Positions 1 to 7,394 of a stretch of 11,282 nucleotides of DNA are shown one piece after another. The position numbers and the translations under genes are program-made. Below the pieces are notes generated by a model. It made no database searches. It worked only from the letters and a program-made list of their open reading frames with translations, and had not been told where the DNA came from. Origin of the DNA: Deltaproteobacteria bacterium (GTDB taxonomy: Bacteria; Desulfobacterota; Desulfuromonadia; Desulfuromonadales; JAAYDE01); NCBI GenBank assembly GCA_017417085.1, contig JAFPZV010000113.1, forward strand, positions 1 to 11,282, written 5' to 3'. Within the stretch, counting starts at the first letter, position 1. Every line of letters begins with the position of its first letter.

Positions 1-1
1 C

Positions 2-1231
2 CTGGAGAACGCCAAGGATGCGGATCTGGCCATCATCGAGGTGGGCGGCACGGTCGGCGATATCGAATCGCTGCCCTTTCTGGAGGCGATCCGCCAGTTC
101 CGCGCCGATCGCGGCGCGGAGAATGTGCTCTACATCCATCTGACGCTGGTGCCCTATATCGCCACGGCCGGCGAGCTGAAAACCAAACCGACCCAGCACA
201 GCGTCAAGGAACTCCGCAGCATCGGCATCCAGCCGGATATCCTGCTGTGCCGCTGCGATCGGGAAATTCCTTTGGAGATGAAGCGCAAGATAGCGCTGTT
301 CTGCAACGTGACCGAAGAGGCGGTCATTACGGCGCAGGATGTTTCCTGCATCTACGAAATGCCGATCCGCTTTCACCGGGAAGGGCTGGACGAACGCATC
401 GCCGAATATCTCAACATCTGGACCAAGGAACCGGATCTCTCGCCCTGGGAGCGCATTGTCAAGCGGGTGGTGGAGCCGGCCGCCCAGGTGCGGATCGCCA
501 TCGTCGGCAAGTATGTGGAACTGACCGAAAGCTACAAATCGCTCAACGAGGCGTTGACGCATGGCGGCATCGCCAACAACTGCCGCGTGTCGCTGAAGTT
601 TATCGATTCCGAATCGATTGAGCGGCATGGGGTGGGCGACCTGTTCGCCGATGCCGATGGCATCCTGGTGCCGGGCGGTTTTGGGGAGCGCGGCAGCGAG
701 GGCAAAATTGAGGCAATCCGCTTTGCCCGTGAGAACCGGATCCCCTTTTTCGGAATTTGCCTGGGAATGCAGATGGCGGTTGTGGAGTTCGCCCGCCATG
801 TGTGCAATCTGAGTGACGTCCATTCCACGGAGTTTCACAAGGATGCCGAAAATCCGGTTATCGATCTCATGGAAAACCAGCGCCAGATCCGGCGCAAGGG
901 CGGCACCATGCGGCTGGGAGCCTATCTGTGCACGCTGCTGGAGAAAACCCTGGCGCGGCGTATCTATGGGCAGCCGGAGGTTTCCGAACGCCATCGCCAC
1001 CGCTACGAGGTCAACAACGCCTACCGGGAGATGCTGGAACAGCAGGGCCTGAAGGTGTCGGGCATCAACGCCGAGTATGATCTGGTGGAAGTCATCGAAC
1101 TGCCCACCCATCCCTGGTTCATCGGCTGCCAGTTTCATCCGGAATTCCGCTCCCGTCCGATGGACCCGCATCCGCTGTTTGAATCCTTTATCGGCGCCTG
1201 TCTGAAGTGGCGGCAGGAAAACCGTTCCTGA
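2..1231 (+). CDS. pyrG: CTP synthase (glutamine-hydrolysing), 3' part; 5' end outside window
   Basis: Makes CTP from UTP, ATP and glutamine in the cytoplasm; CTP is also needed to activate Kdo as CMP-Kdo. The frame is open from base 2 and encodes 409 residues, against roughly 540 for the family, so about 130 N-terminal residues lie upstream. The segment [14 protein letters not shown] near the left edge is the conserved CTP-synthase motif of the synthetase domain. The class I glutamine amidotransferase domain follows: the nucleophile Cys is in FFGICLGMQ (codon 758-760), and the His/Glu pair is in CQFHPEF (codons 1136-1138 and 1142-1144). The C-terminus is intact, ending in a TGA. The GTG at 41 is an internal valine, not a start. 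It lies 55 nt upstream of kdsD on the same strand, probably in one operon. Identification is very secure. Confidence 0.97.
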   Translation: MENAKDADLAIIEVGGTVGDIESLPFLEAIRQFRADRGAENVLYIHLTLVPYIATAGELKTKPTQHSVKELRSIGIQPDILLCRCDREIPLEMKRKIALFCNVTEEAVITAQDVSCIYEMPIRFHREGLDERIAEYLNIWTKEPDLSPWERIVKRVVEPAAQVRIAIVGKYVELTESYKSLNEALTHGGIANNCRVSLKFIDSESIERHGVGDLFADADGILVPGGFGERGSEGKIEAIRFARENRIPFFGICLGMQMAVVEFARHVCNLSDVHSTEFHKDAENPVIDLMENQRQIRRKGGTMRLGAYLCTLLEKTLARRIYGQPEVSERHRHRYEVNNAYREMLEQQGLKVSGINAEYDLVEVIELPTHPWFIGCQFHPEFRSRPMDPHPLFESFIGACLKWRQENRS

Positions 1232-1286
1232 AACGGGGCAAAAGAGGCTTTGGGAGAAAGATGCTTCCGCATGAAAGGAAATCCCC

Positions 1287-2351
1287 ATGAGTGACGACGT
1301 TGCGAAAAAAAACACTCCCGAAACGGAGCGGACAGACTCCGGGGGGAAGGCAGTGCCTCGGGAAGAGAAAAATCCCGAGAGTGACAAAATTCTGGAGAGT
1401 GCCCGCAAGGTGCTGCGTATAGAAGCCGAGGCCCTGGAAGCCCTGCCTGCGCGGCTGGATGGCGAATTTGTCCGGGCGGTGGAGATGATCCTCGCCTGCC
1501 GCGGGCGCGTGGTGGTGAGCGGCATGGGCAAATCCGGGCTGGTGGGGCACAAGATTGCCGCGACGCTGGCCTCCACGGGGACCCCCGCCTTTTTCATGCA
1601 TCCTGCGGAAGGCATTCATGGCGATTTGGGCATGCTCATGCGGGGGGATGTGGTCCTGGCAATCTCCTATTCCGGGGCAACCGAGGAAGTGCTGCACATC
1701 CTGCCGGTGATCAAGCGCATGGGGCTCCCGTTGATCGTGATGAGCGGCAAGCCGGACAGCGATCTGGCAAAACAGGGGGATGCCTTCATCAGTATTGCGG
1801 TTGAAAAGGAAGCCTGTCCATTGGGTTTGGCGCCGACCGCCAGCACGACGGCCACCCTGGCTCTGGGCGACGCTTTGGCAATCGCCCTGCTGCAGCGGCG
1901 TGGATTCAAGGAAGAAGATTTCGCGTTTCTTCATCCCGGCGGCAGCCTGGGGAAACGCCTGCTGGCGCTGGTCGCGGATTTCATGCACCAGGGCAGGGAA
2001 ATTCCGCTGGTTGAGGAAAAGACGCCTCTCAAGGTGACGCTGTTCGAGATAACCAGCAAGCAGCTTGGCATTACCGGTGTGACGAACGAGGCCGGCGAGC
2101 TGATCGGCGTGTTCTCGGATGGAGATTTGCGGCGGGCTTTGGAGAAGGGCTTCGACATCCTGAACCATCCGGTGAGCGAGGTTATGACGCATAATCCCAA
2201 GAGGATTCTCAGGACCAATTTGGCGGCGGCGGCGCTGCGTCTGATGGAAAAGCATTCCATTACCTCGCTGTTCATGTTCGACAGCGAGGAGAGCCGGGTT
2301 CCGGTGGGGATTATCCATATTCACGATCTGATAAAGGCGGGAGTGGTGTGA
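1287..2351 (+). CDS. kdsD: D-arabinose-5-phosphate isomerase (SIS + tandem CBS domains)
   Basis: Interconverts ribulose-5-phosphate and arabinose-5-phosphate, the first committed step to Kdo for LPS. The 354 residues comprise a charged, probably disordered N-terminal tail (about 1-30), a sugar-isomerase SIS domain (about 65-200) and two CBS repeats (about 232-290 and 297-352). SIS signatures are SGMGKSGLVGHK (78-89), HPAEGIHGDLG (105-115), ISYSGATEE and the family motif LHPGGSLGKRL. E. coli KdsD is about 328 residues, so the tail is a modest extension. ATG 1287 is preceded by AAGGAA (1275-1280) at 6 nt. The stop overlaps the kdsC start by one base, implying translational coupling. An A8 run lies at 1305-1312, near the start. 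A GutQ-type paralogue is formally possible, but coupling to kdsC favours kdsD. Confidence 0.95.
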   Translation: MSDDVAKKNTPETERTDSGGKAVPREEKNPESDKILESARKVLRIEAEALEALPARLDGEFVRAVEMILACRGRVVVSGMGKSGLVGHKIAATLASTGTPAFFMHPAEGIHGDLGMLMRGDVVLAISYSGATEEVLHILPVIKRMGLPLIVMSGKPDSDLAKQGDAFISIAVEKEACPLGLAPTASTTATLALGDALAIALLQRRGFKEEDFAFLHPGGSLGKRLLALVADFMHQGREIPLVEEKTPLKVTLFEITSKQLGITGVTNEAGELIGVFSDGDLRRALEKGFDILNHPVSEVMTHNPKRILRTNLAAAALRLMEKHSITSLFMFDSEESRVPVGIIHIHDLIKAGVV

Positions 2352-2896
2352 TGCGGGAGGCATTGCGGGAAAGGCTGGCGAAGATCCGGCTGCTGCTTTT
2401 GGATGTGGATGGCGTTTTGACCGACGGCCGCATCTACTTTGCCGACAACGGGATGGAGAGCAAGGCCTTTTATGCCCGGGACGGGCATGGCATCAAGCTG
2501 TTGCTGCGCTCCGGGATACGGGTCGGCCTGCTGACTGGTCGCAGTTCGCACCTGGTTGAACTGCGGGCCAGGGATCTGGGCATCGATCTGGTTTTCCAGG
2601 GAGCGAAGGAGAAACTGCCGGTTTTCAGGCAGATTTTGCGGGATCTGGATTTGCGGGCGGAAGAAGTTGCCTACATGGGCGACGATGTGGTGGATCTGCC
2701 GGTCCTGATGCATGCCGGTGTGGCGGCGGCGGTGGCCGATTGCTCGGAAGAGATCCTGACGGCGGTTGACTTCGTCTCCCGTTATCGCGGCGGCCGCGGC
2801 GCCGTCCGCGAATTCTGCGAGCTGTTGTTGAAGAGCACCGGACGCTGGGAAGCAATCATGGCGGATTATACGCGCAAGGGCCTGGAAGGCCTGTGA
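2351..2896 (+). CDS. kdsC: 3-deoxy-D-manno-octulosonate-8-phosphate phosphatase
   Basis: Removes the phosphate from Kdo-8-P to give Kdo, in the cytoplasm. It is a 181-residue C0-type HAD phosphatase without a cap domain, the usual size for a tetrameric KdsC. Motif I is LLLDVDGVLTD (15-25, nucleophile Asp18 and acid/base Asp20), motif II is LTGR (61-64), the motif III lysine lies in GAKEK (84-88), and motif IV is GDDVVD (110-115). The C-terminal YRGGRGAVREFCEL is typical of KdsC. I chose ATG 2351, which overlaps the kdsD stop in TGATG. GTG at 2348 is in frame and would add one residue. GGGAG at 2339-2343 gives a 7-nt spacing to 2351. It follows kdsD directly, the two enzymes flanking the KdsA step; kdsA itself is not visible here. 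Confidence 0.95.
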   Translation: MREALRERLAKIRLLLLDVDGVLTDGRIYFADNGMESKAFYARDGHGIKLLLRSGIRVGLLTGRSSHLVELRARDLGIDLVFQGAKEKLPVFRQILRDLDLRAEEVAYMGDDVVDLPVLMHAGVAAAVADCSEEILTAVDFVSRYRGGRGAVREFCELLLKSTGRWEAIMADYTRKGLEGL

Positions 2897-2926
2897 GGAG
2901 CGGCAACGAACGGGGTGCGCCATACT

Positions 2927-3508
2927 ATGAAAAGTATGAAAAGACATCTTACACTTCGCAATCTGCTCTTCCTGTGCCTGTTTTTGGTCGCGTTGGCATT
3001 GACGATCATGATTTCCCACAACTTCAGGGAGACCCTGCAGCCGCCGCTTCCCGATCCCCGTCCCAAGGACATCGATCTTTCCCTGAAGGAAGTGGTGCTG
3101 ACCAGCACCCGGGAGGAAACGTCGTCCTGGCAGTTGAACGCGGAGTCCGCGGATTTCAATCTTCAGAGCAAGAGCGGCAAGTTGAAAAATATCCGGATGA
3201 TTTTTTTTGATGGCGAAAAGGGCAATATGGAACTGACCGCCGACGCGGGCGAGGTGGAAGGCGAAACATCGAATCTGCGCGCGATGGGCAATGTGGTTTT
3301 GCAGGGAGCGAAAGACGGCACGCTCTACGCCGATGATCTGGAGTATGTGCAAAAGGAGTCGCTGATCCGCACCGACAGCAGGGTGCGAATAGTTTCCGAA
3401 CGCATGGAACTTCGGGGGCAGGGGCTGCGGTATCAGACGCACAGCCGCTTTTTCCAAATTCTAAACAATGTTGAGGCGGAGATTTATGGCAATACTGGCA
3501 AGAAGTAG
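2927..3508 (+). CDS. lptC: LPS export ABC transporter periplasmic protein LptC
   Basis: Bitopic inner-membrane protein that takes LPS from the LptB2FG transporter and passes it to LptA. The product is 193 residues (E. coli LptC is about 191). A short basic N-terminus (KSMKRH) precedes one hydrophobic segment at about 13-30, then a periplasmic beta-rich domain with the repeated strand pattern of the OstA/LptC fold, including WQLNAESADFN and NLRAMGNVVLQG. Sequence conservation in this family is low, so position between kdsC and lptA carries much of the call. The start is uncertain: ATG 2927 has only a weak CGGGG upstream, GTG 2915 is 14 nt from GAGGAG (2895-2900), and ATG 2936 is also possible. 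A T8 run lies at 3201-3208. The gene overlaps lptA by 23 nt. Confidence 0.88.
   Translation: MKSMKRHLTLRNLLFLCLFLVALALTIMISHNFRETLQPPLPDPRPKDIDLSLKEVVLTSTREETSSWQLNAESADFNLQSKSGKLKNIRMIFFDGEKGNMELTADAGEVEGETSNLRAMGNVVLQGAKDGTLYADDLEYVQKESLIRTDSRVRIVSERMELRGQGLRYQTHSRFFQILNNVEAEIYGNTGKK
3473..3481 (+). promoter_or_regulatory. Ribosome site deciding the lptA start
   Basis: GAGGCGGAG inside the end of lptC precedes ATG 3486 by 4 nt (from GGAG) or 9 nt (from GAGG). No comparable site precedes the alternative in-frame ATG 3468. Confidence 0.55.
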
Positions 3509-3992
3509 TCTGCTCCTGATGGGCTTTTGGCTGGCGCTTTTCCAGACGGCATGGGGGGCAACGCCCTCCAAACTGGCAGGCAAACATGATTCCAAACAGC
3601 CGATACAGGTTACTTCCAATAGCTTGCAGGCGGATGGCACCGCAAACAAGGTCCGTTTTATCGGCAATGTTGAAGTCCGCCAGGGCAATGTGACCATTTC
3701 CGCGCCCGAAATGGTGCTGTTTCTGCGTGACGAAGGGCGGGACATCGAGCGCATCGAGGCTCCGGCGGGGGTCCGGATGGTGCAGGAGGACCGGATGGCT
3801 ACCGGGAAGAAGGGAGTCTACTTTGCCAAAGAGGAGAAGATAGTTCTGAGTGGTGATGCGCATGTGCAGCGAGGGGAAGATTCCCTGGACGGCGACGAGA
3901 TCACCGTCTTTTTGAACAGCAATCGCAGTGTGGTAACCAGTCGGAAGGGCTCGCGGGTCAAGGCGGTTTTTCATCCCAAAGGAGAGCGCTAG
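3486..3992 (+). CDS. lptA: LPS transport periplasmic protein LptA (OstA-like)
   Basis: Periplasmic bridge protein that oligomerises between LptC and outer-membrane LptD to carry LPS. The product is 168 residues, slightly shorter than E. coli LptA (185). The N-terminus is a signal peptide: a basic residue (Arg6), a hydrophobic core LLLMGFWLALF, and a likely cleavage after AWG (residue 24). The mature part shows the OstA pattern: QPIQVTSNSLQAD at its start, FIGNVEVRQGNVTISAPEM, then GDAHVQRGEDSLDGDEITVFL. I preferred ATG 3486 because GAGGCGGAG (3473-3481) lies just upstream. ATG 3468 is in frame and would add MLRRRF, but it has no ribosome site. It starts inside the lptC end and its stop overlaps the lptB start (TAGTG), so translation is probably coupled on both sides. 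Confidence 0.92.
   Translation: MAILARSSLLLMGFWLALFQTAWGATPSKLAGKHDSKQPIQVTSNSLQADGTANKVRFIGNVEVRQGNVTISAPEMVLFLRDEGRDIERIEAPAGVRMVQEDRMATGKKGVYFAKEEKIVLSGDAHVQRGEDSLDGDEITVFLNSNRSVVTSRKGSRVKAVFHPKGER
3978..3984 (+). promoter_or_regulatory. Shine-Dalgarno deciding the GTG start of lptB
   Basis: AAAGGAG inside the end of lptA lies 7 nt before GTG 3992. It supports the GTG start that overlaps the lptA stop codon and suggests efficient coupled translation. Confidence 0.75.
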
Positions 3993-4717
3993 TGGCGGAA
4001 AAGCTCGTTGCAAAAGGTCTGCGCAAAGCTTATAAAAGAAGGGAAGTTGTGCGGGGTGTCGACTTCGAGATCCATTCCGGAGAGGTGGTAGGGCTCCTGG
4101 GTCCCAATGGCGCCGGCAAAACAACTTCCTTCTATATGATAGTGGGGCTTATTCACGCTGATCAGGGGGAAATCCTCCTGGATGATCTGGATCTGGCGCC
4201 GCTTCCCATGTATCGGCGCGCATTGGCCGGTATCTCCTATCTGGCTCAGGAACCGACGGTTTTTCGCAAGCTGACGGTGACGGACAATCTGCTGGCGATT
4301 TTGGAATGTCAGGATATTTCCACAGTGGCGATGCATGAGAAAGCCGAGAGGCTGTTGAAGGAATTCCGTTTGCAGCATGTTGCCCGGTCGTTTGGCTACA
4401 CCCTTTCGGGCGGCGAACGCCGCCGCCTGGAGATTGCCCGTGCTTTGACCACCGATCCGTTTTTTATGCTGCTGGACGAACCTTTTGCGGGCATTGATCC
4501 GCTGGCGGTGCTGGACATCCAGAAAACGGTGGCCGATCTGAAAAAACGTGGCATCGGCATCCTGATCTCCGATCACAATGTGCGGGAAACGCTCAATGTC
4601 TGCGATCGGGCCTATATCCTCAACGAAGGGGAAATTATTGAAGCGGGGACACCCGAGCAGATAGCCGCCAGTCCGCGGGCACGCTCGATCTATCTGGGAG
4701 AGTCGTTCCGGTTGTAG
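3992..4717 (+). CDS. lptB: LPS export ABC transporter ATP-binding protein LptB
   Basis: Cytoplasmic ATPase of the LptB2FGC complex that extracts LPS from the inner membrane. The product is 241 residues, full length. Motifs in order: Walker A GPNGAGKTT (37-45, Lys43), Q-loop YLAQEP (Gln86), ABC signature LSGGERRR (138-145), Walker B MLLDEPF with catalytic Glu163, and H-loop SDHNVRE with His195. The Glu163 and His195 numbers match those I know for E. coli LptB. The start is GTG 3992, overlapping the lptA TAG by one base, with AAAGGAG (3978-3984) at 7 nt. The C-terminus YLGESFRL is typical of the family. LptF and LptG are not in the window, as is usual because they are normally encoded elsewhere. 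The gene is followed by rpoN after 64 nt. Confidence 0.97.
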   Translation: MAEKLVAKGLRKAYKRREVVRGVDFEIHSGEVVGLLGPNGAGKTTSFYMIVGLIHADQGEILLDDLDLAPLPMYRRALAGISYLAQEPTVFRKLTVTDNLLAILECQDISTVAMHEKAERLLKEFRLQHVARSFGYTLSGGERRRLEIARALTTDPFFMLLDEPFAGIDPLAVLDIQKTVADLKKRGIGILISDHNVRETLNVCDRAYILNEGEIIEAGTPEQIAASPRARSIYLGESFRL

Positions 4718-4781
4718 ATATGGTGTGTATTTTGTCATGGCGCATTCTTTGAAGCCGCGCGTTCTTTAGGGAAAGGCAGCA

Positions 4782-6224
4782 ATGTCTCTCGAAATTCGAC
4801 AGCAATTGAAGCTCAGTCAGCAGCTGATCATGACGCCGCAACTGCAGCAGGCGATCAAGCTTCTCCAGCTTTCGCGGGCGGAACTGGCGGAAGTGGTTCA
4901 GAAGGAGCTTGAGAGCAATCCGGTGCTTGAGGAAGCCCAGGATTCGGTCGATGACAGAGAACTTGACGACAAGGAGATTGAGGAAGTCCGGGAAGAGCCC
5001 GCTCCCCAGGAAGAGTTCGTCGATCCGGAAAAGGACGAAAACCAGCCCATTGACTGGCAGTCCTATTTTGGCGATTACAACTCGGAGGGATCCCTGGAGG
5101 AATTTTCCGACAACGAGGAAGCTCCCTATTATGAAAACGTCCTGACCAAAAAAACTTCTCTGGCGGATCATCTGTTGAATCAGATCCGGCTTTCAAAAAT
5201 CACGGACGAGGATCGTGTCATAGCGGCCGAAATTATCGGCAATATTGACGAGAAGGGATATTTGCAGGCCACGCTGGAAGAGATCGCGACCGCGACCCAT
5301 GCTTCTGTGGAGGCGGTGGAGAATGTGCTGCGCATGGTGCAGGAACTGGATCCTCCGGGAGTCGGCAGCCGCAATTTGCGGGAATGCCTGCTGCGGCAAA
5401 TGGAAAGCCGCAATATGGACAATCCTGTTGCCAAAGCCATTTTGGAAAATCATTTCGAGGATTTGGAAAACCGCAAGTATCCCCAGATCGCCAAGGCTCT
5501 GGACATTTCCGTTGAAAATGTGCATGAGGCCATCAAGGTCATCGCCAGTCTTGAACCTTTTCCCGGAAGGGCTTTTTCCCAGGAAGACACCCACTACATC
5601 ATTCCGGACATTTTTGTTTACAAGGTTGAGGATGACTATGTGGTTATGCTGAATGATGACGGCCTTCCCAATTTGCGGATCAATTCCTTCTACCGGGATG
5701 CGCTTGCCAAGGGCAAGGATATTGATGCCGAAATCGGAGAATATATTCAGGAGAAAATGCGGAGCGCGCTGTGGTTGATTAAAAGCATTCAACAGAGGCA
5801 GCGCACCATCTACAAGGTGACGCGAAGCATTGTCAAATTTCAGCGGGATTTTTTTGATTACGGCATCGAATATCTGAAACCGTTGGTCCTGCGTGATATC
5901 GCCGAAGATATCCAGATGCATGAATCGACCATCAGCCGCGTGACAACGAACAAGTATGTGCAGACTCCACGGGGCACTTTTGAGCTCAAATACTTTTTTA
6001 ATGGAAGCATCAATACGACCGATGGCAATTCGGTGGCATCGGAAAGCGTCAAAAACAAGATTGAGGAGATAGTTGCTTCCGAAGATGCAAGAAAACCCTA
6101 TTCCGATCAGAAGATTGTTGAGCTGCTGAAGGAAAGCGGGATTGAAATCGCGAGGAGAACAGTAACCAAGTACCGGGAAATGCTGAATATTGGTTCCTCA
6201 ACAGAGCGTAAGCGGTATTTTTAA
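4782..6224 (+). CDS. rpoN: RNA polymerase sigma-54 factor
   Basis: Directs RNA polymerase to -24/-12 promoters and needs AAA+ enhancer-binding proteins to open them. The product is 480 residues, full length. Region I, which is Gln/Leu-rich and contacts activators, spans about 8-50 (LKLSQQLIMTPQLQQAIKLL). An acidic linker follows at about 51-105. The core-binding domain comes next, with DPPGVGSRNLRECLL as a recognisable motif. The helix-turn-helix is near 368-392 (DIAEDIQMHESTISRV), and the RpoN box that reads the -24 element is ARRTVTKYRE (457-466). The usual box is ARRTVAKYRE, so Thr462 replaces Ala, a change I regard as tolerated. ATG 4782 follows AAAGG (4772-4776) at 5 nt. The lptB-rpoN-hpf-ptsN-rapZ order is classic for proteobacteria. 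Confidence 0.98.
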   Translation: MSLEIRQQLKLSQQLIMTPQLQQAIKLLQLSRAELAEVVQKELESNPVLEEAQDSVDDRELDDKEIEEVREEPAPQEEFVDPEKDENQPIDWQSYFGDYNSEGSLEEFSDNEEAPYYENVLTKKTSLADHLLNQIRLSKITDEDRVIAAEIIGNIDEKGYLQATLEEIATATHASVEAVENVLRMVQELDPPGVGSRNLRECLLRQMESRNMDNPVAKAILENHFEDLENRKYPQIAKALDISVENVHEAIKVIASLEPFPGRAFSQEDTHYIIPDIFVYKVEDDYVVMLNDDGLPNLRINSFYRDALAKGKDIDAEIGEYIQEKMRSALWLIKSIQQRQRTIYKVTRSIVKFQRDFFDYGIEYLKPLVLRDIAEDIQMHESTISRVTTNKYVQTPRGTFELKYFFNGSINTTDGNSVASESVKNKIEEIVASEDARKPYSDQKIVELLKESGIEIARRTVTKYREMLNIGSSTERKRYF

Positions 6225-6232
6225 CCTTGAAG

Positions 6233-6240
6233 AAGGAGGT
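6233..6240 (+). promoter_or_regulatory. Consensus Shine-Dalgarno of hpf
   Basis: AAGGAGGT lies 6 nt before ATG 6247. It is the strongest ribosome site in the window and settles the hpf start against the in-frame ATG 6190. It fits a protein needed in high amount relative to the upstream sigma factor. Confidence 0.85.
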
Positions 6241-6246
6241 ATTCTT

Positions 6247-6804
6247 ATGAACATTTCTGTAACTTTCCGGCATATGGAAGCAAGCGAGGCGGTTCGGGCC
6301 TATGTTGAAGAAAAGCTTGAGAAACTGAAAAAATATATTGACGAGCCTATTGATGCCCAGGTTGTTATCGGTGTTTCAAAGAAAATCAGAAATACTGTGG
6401 AAATAGTGCTGCAGGCCAGAGGCGTCGTCATCAAGGGAGCCGAGGAAAGCGGAGACATGTACGCTTCGGTGGATGCGGCGATCGACAAAATCGAGCGCCA
6501 GCTCAAGCGTTACAAGGATAAAATCAAACGCCACAAACCCATGTCCGGTCCGGAGCGCCAGGTTCAGAAGACGGTTTTGGCCGCTGAAAGCTTTGATGAA
6601 GGGCATGAAGAGCCGATCGTCATCAAGAAGGTCAATTTTGCCGTCAAGGCGATGTCGGTTGACGAGGCCGTTATGCAGATGGATCTGCTGCACAAGGATT
6701 TCCTGGTCTTCGTCGATAACGAAAGCGGAGATATCAGTGTCGTTTATCGCCGCAGCGACGGGAATTTCGGTTTGATAGTTCCGCAGCCGCTGAAAAAGAG
6801 TTGA
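6247..6804 (+). CDS. hpf: Ribosome hibernation promoting factor, long form
   Basis: Binds the 30S subunit in stationary phase and pairs ribosomes into inactive 100S dimers. The product is 185 residues. The N-terminal S30AE/HPF domain covers about 1-100 (NISVTFRHMEASEAVRAYVE, later LKRYKDKIKRHK). After a linker, the C-terminal dimerisation domain runs from about 122 (PIVIKKVNFAVKAMSVDEAV through VVYRRSDGNFGLIVPQ). Two domains make this the long HPF of most bacteria, which forms 100S ribosomes alone, rather than the short enterobacterial HPF that works with RMF. ATG 6247 has a perfect AAGGAGGT (6233-6240) at 6 nt. An in-frame ATG at 6190 would run inside rpoN and is rejected. The gene lies 22 nt after rpoN and is surely co-transcribed. 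Confidence 0.96.
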   Translation: MNISVTFRHMEASEAVRAYVEEKLEKLKKYIDEPIDAQVVIGVSKKIRNTVEIVLQARGVVIKGAEESGDMYASVDAAIDKIERQLKRYKDKIKRHKPMSGPERQVQKTVLAAESFDEGHEEPIVIKKVNFAVKAMSVDEAVMQMDLLHKDFLVFVDNESGDISVVYRRSDGNFGLIVPQPLKKS

Positions 6805-6832
6805 TACAGTTTATGGAACGGGATGTCGTGCA

Positions 6833-7294
6833 ATGAAGATCGCGGAATTGCTTCAGGAGGAAAATGTTGTCGCGGAAATAAGTGCCCGGAACAAGGGTGA
6901 TGCGCTTTCCGAACTGGCCGGGAAGATGGTTGAGCTTCATCCGAAATTGAATCATGACGATCTGATGAAGACGCTTTTGGAACGGGAGCGTCTGGGGAGC
7001 ACGGGCATTGGGGATGGCGTTGCGATTTCCCATGGCAAATTGCCGGAAATGAAGGAACTTGCCCTCGTGTTTGGCCGCAGCCGGACAGGTGTGGAATTTG
7101 ATTCCATGGATGGCAAGCCGGTGCACCTGATCTTTTTGCTGGTTGCTCCGGAAGAGTCGGTCGGGGAGCATCTCAAGGTTCTGGCGAGGATTTCCAAGCT
7201 GCTGAAGAATCCCGAGACGCGGCAAAAACTGCTGGATGCGCCGGGCCCTGCGGAAATTTGCGCGACGGTTGCTTCCGAGGAAGCGAAGCTGTGA
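6833..7294 (+). CDS. ptsN: Nitrogen-PTS EIIA protein (EIIA-Ntr)
   Basis: Phosphoryl acceptor of the regulatory nitrogen PTS (EI-Ntr, NPr, EIIA-Ntr). In the proteobacteria studied it controls potassium transport and other targets by direct binding. The product is 153 residues, a single EIIA fructose/mannitol-type domain of normal length. The phosphorylated His is His67 in GIGDGVAISHGKLPEM, equivalent to His73 of E. coli in GNGIAIPHG; Ser replaces the common Pro. Downstream motifs LIFLLVAPEES and HLKVLARISKLLKN are typical. ATG 6833 has only a weak site (ACGGGA, 6818-6823). The gene follows hpf by 28 nt. Neither ptsP nor npr is here, so the phosphate donor must be encoded elsewhere. A 256-nt gap follows before rapZ. 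Confidence 0.94.
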   Translation: MKIAELLQEENVVAEISARNKGDALSELAGKMVELHPKLNHDDLMKTLLERERLGSTGIGDGVAISHGKLPEMKELALVFGRSRTGVEFDSMDGKPVHLIFLLVAPEESVGEHLKVLARISKLLKNPETRQKLLDAPGPAEICATVASEEAKL

Positions 7295-7330
7295 GGCGGC
7301 CTTGTGCATTCTGGCCATGAAAAGAGTGGT

Positions 7331-7361
7331 GAAGATGCCCCCGGTGACGGTGGACATCTTC
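7331..7361 (+). other. Stem-loop with GNRA-type loop in the ptsN-rapZ gap
   Basis: Arms GAAGATG (7331-7337) and CATCTTC (7355-7361) pair over 7 bp. Between them, a broken inner stem of CC/GG and CCG/CGG closes on a GTGA tetraloop (7344-7347). No T-run follows, so it does not look like an intrinsic terminator. It lies 36 nt after the ptsN stop and may be a 3'-end or RNA structure. Pairing is read directly from the sequence; the function is unknown. Confidence 0.45.
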
Positions 7362-7394
7362 GCTTGAACAATCAAAGAGCAAGTCTTTTGCAGG

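Noticed and set aside
1188..2363. 391-codon minus-strand frame over kdsD
   Set aside because: Register-matched antisense shadow of kdsD codons; shadow-like composition and no recognisable domain.
2321..3457. 378-codon minus-strand frame over kdsC and lptC
   Set aside because: kdsC and lptC are in the same register, and the frame is their exact complement; no family resemblance.
3989..4738. 249-codon minus-strand frame over lptB
   Set aside because: Exact complement of the lptB codons, whose identity is certain from all the ABC motifs.
6190..6246. Upstream in-frame ATG extending hpf
   Set aside because: It lies inside rpoN without a ribosome site, whereas ATG 6247 has a perfect one and gives the family N-terminus.
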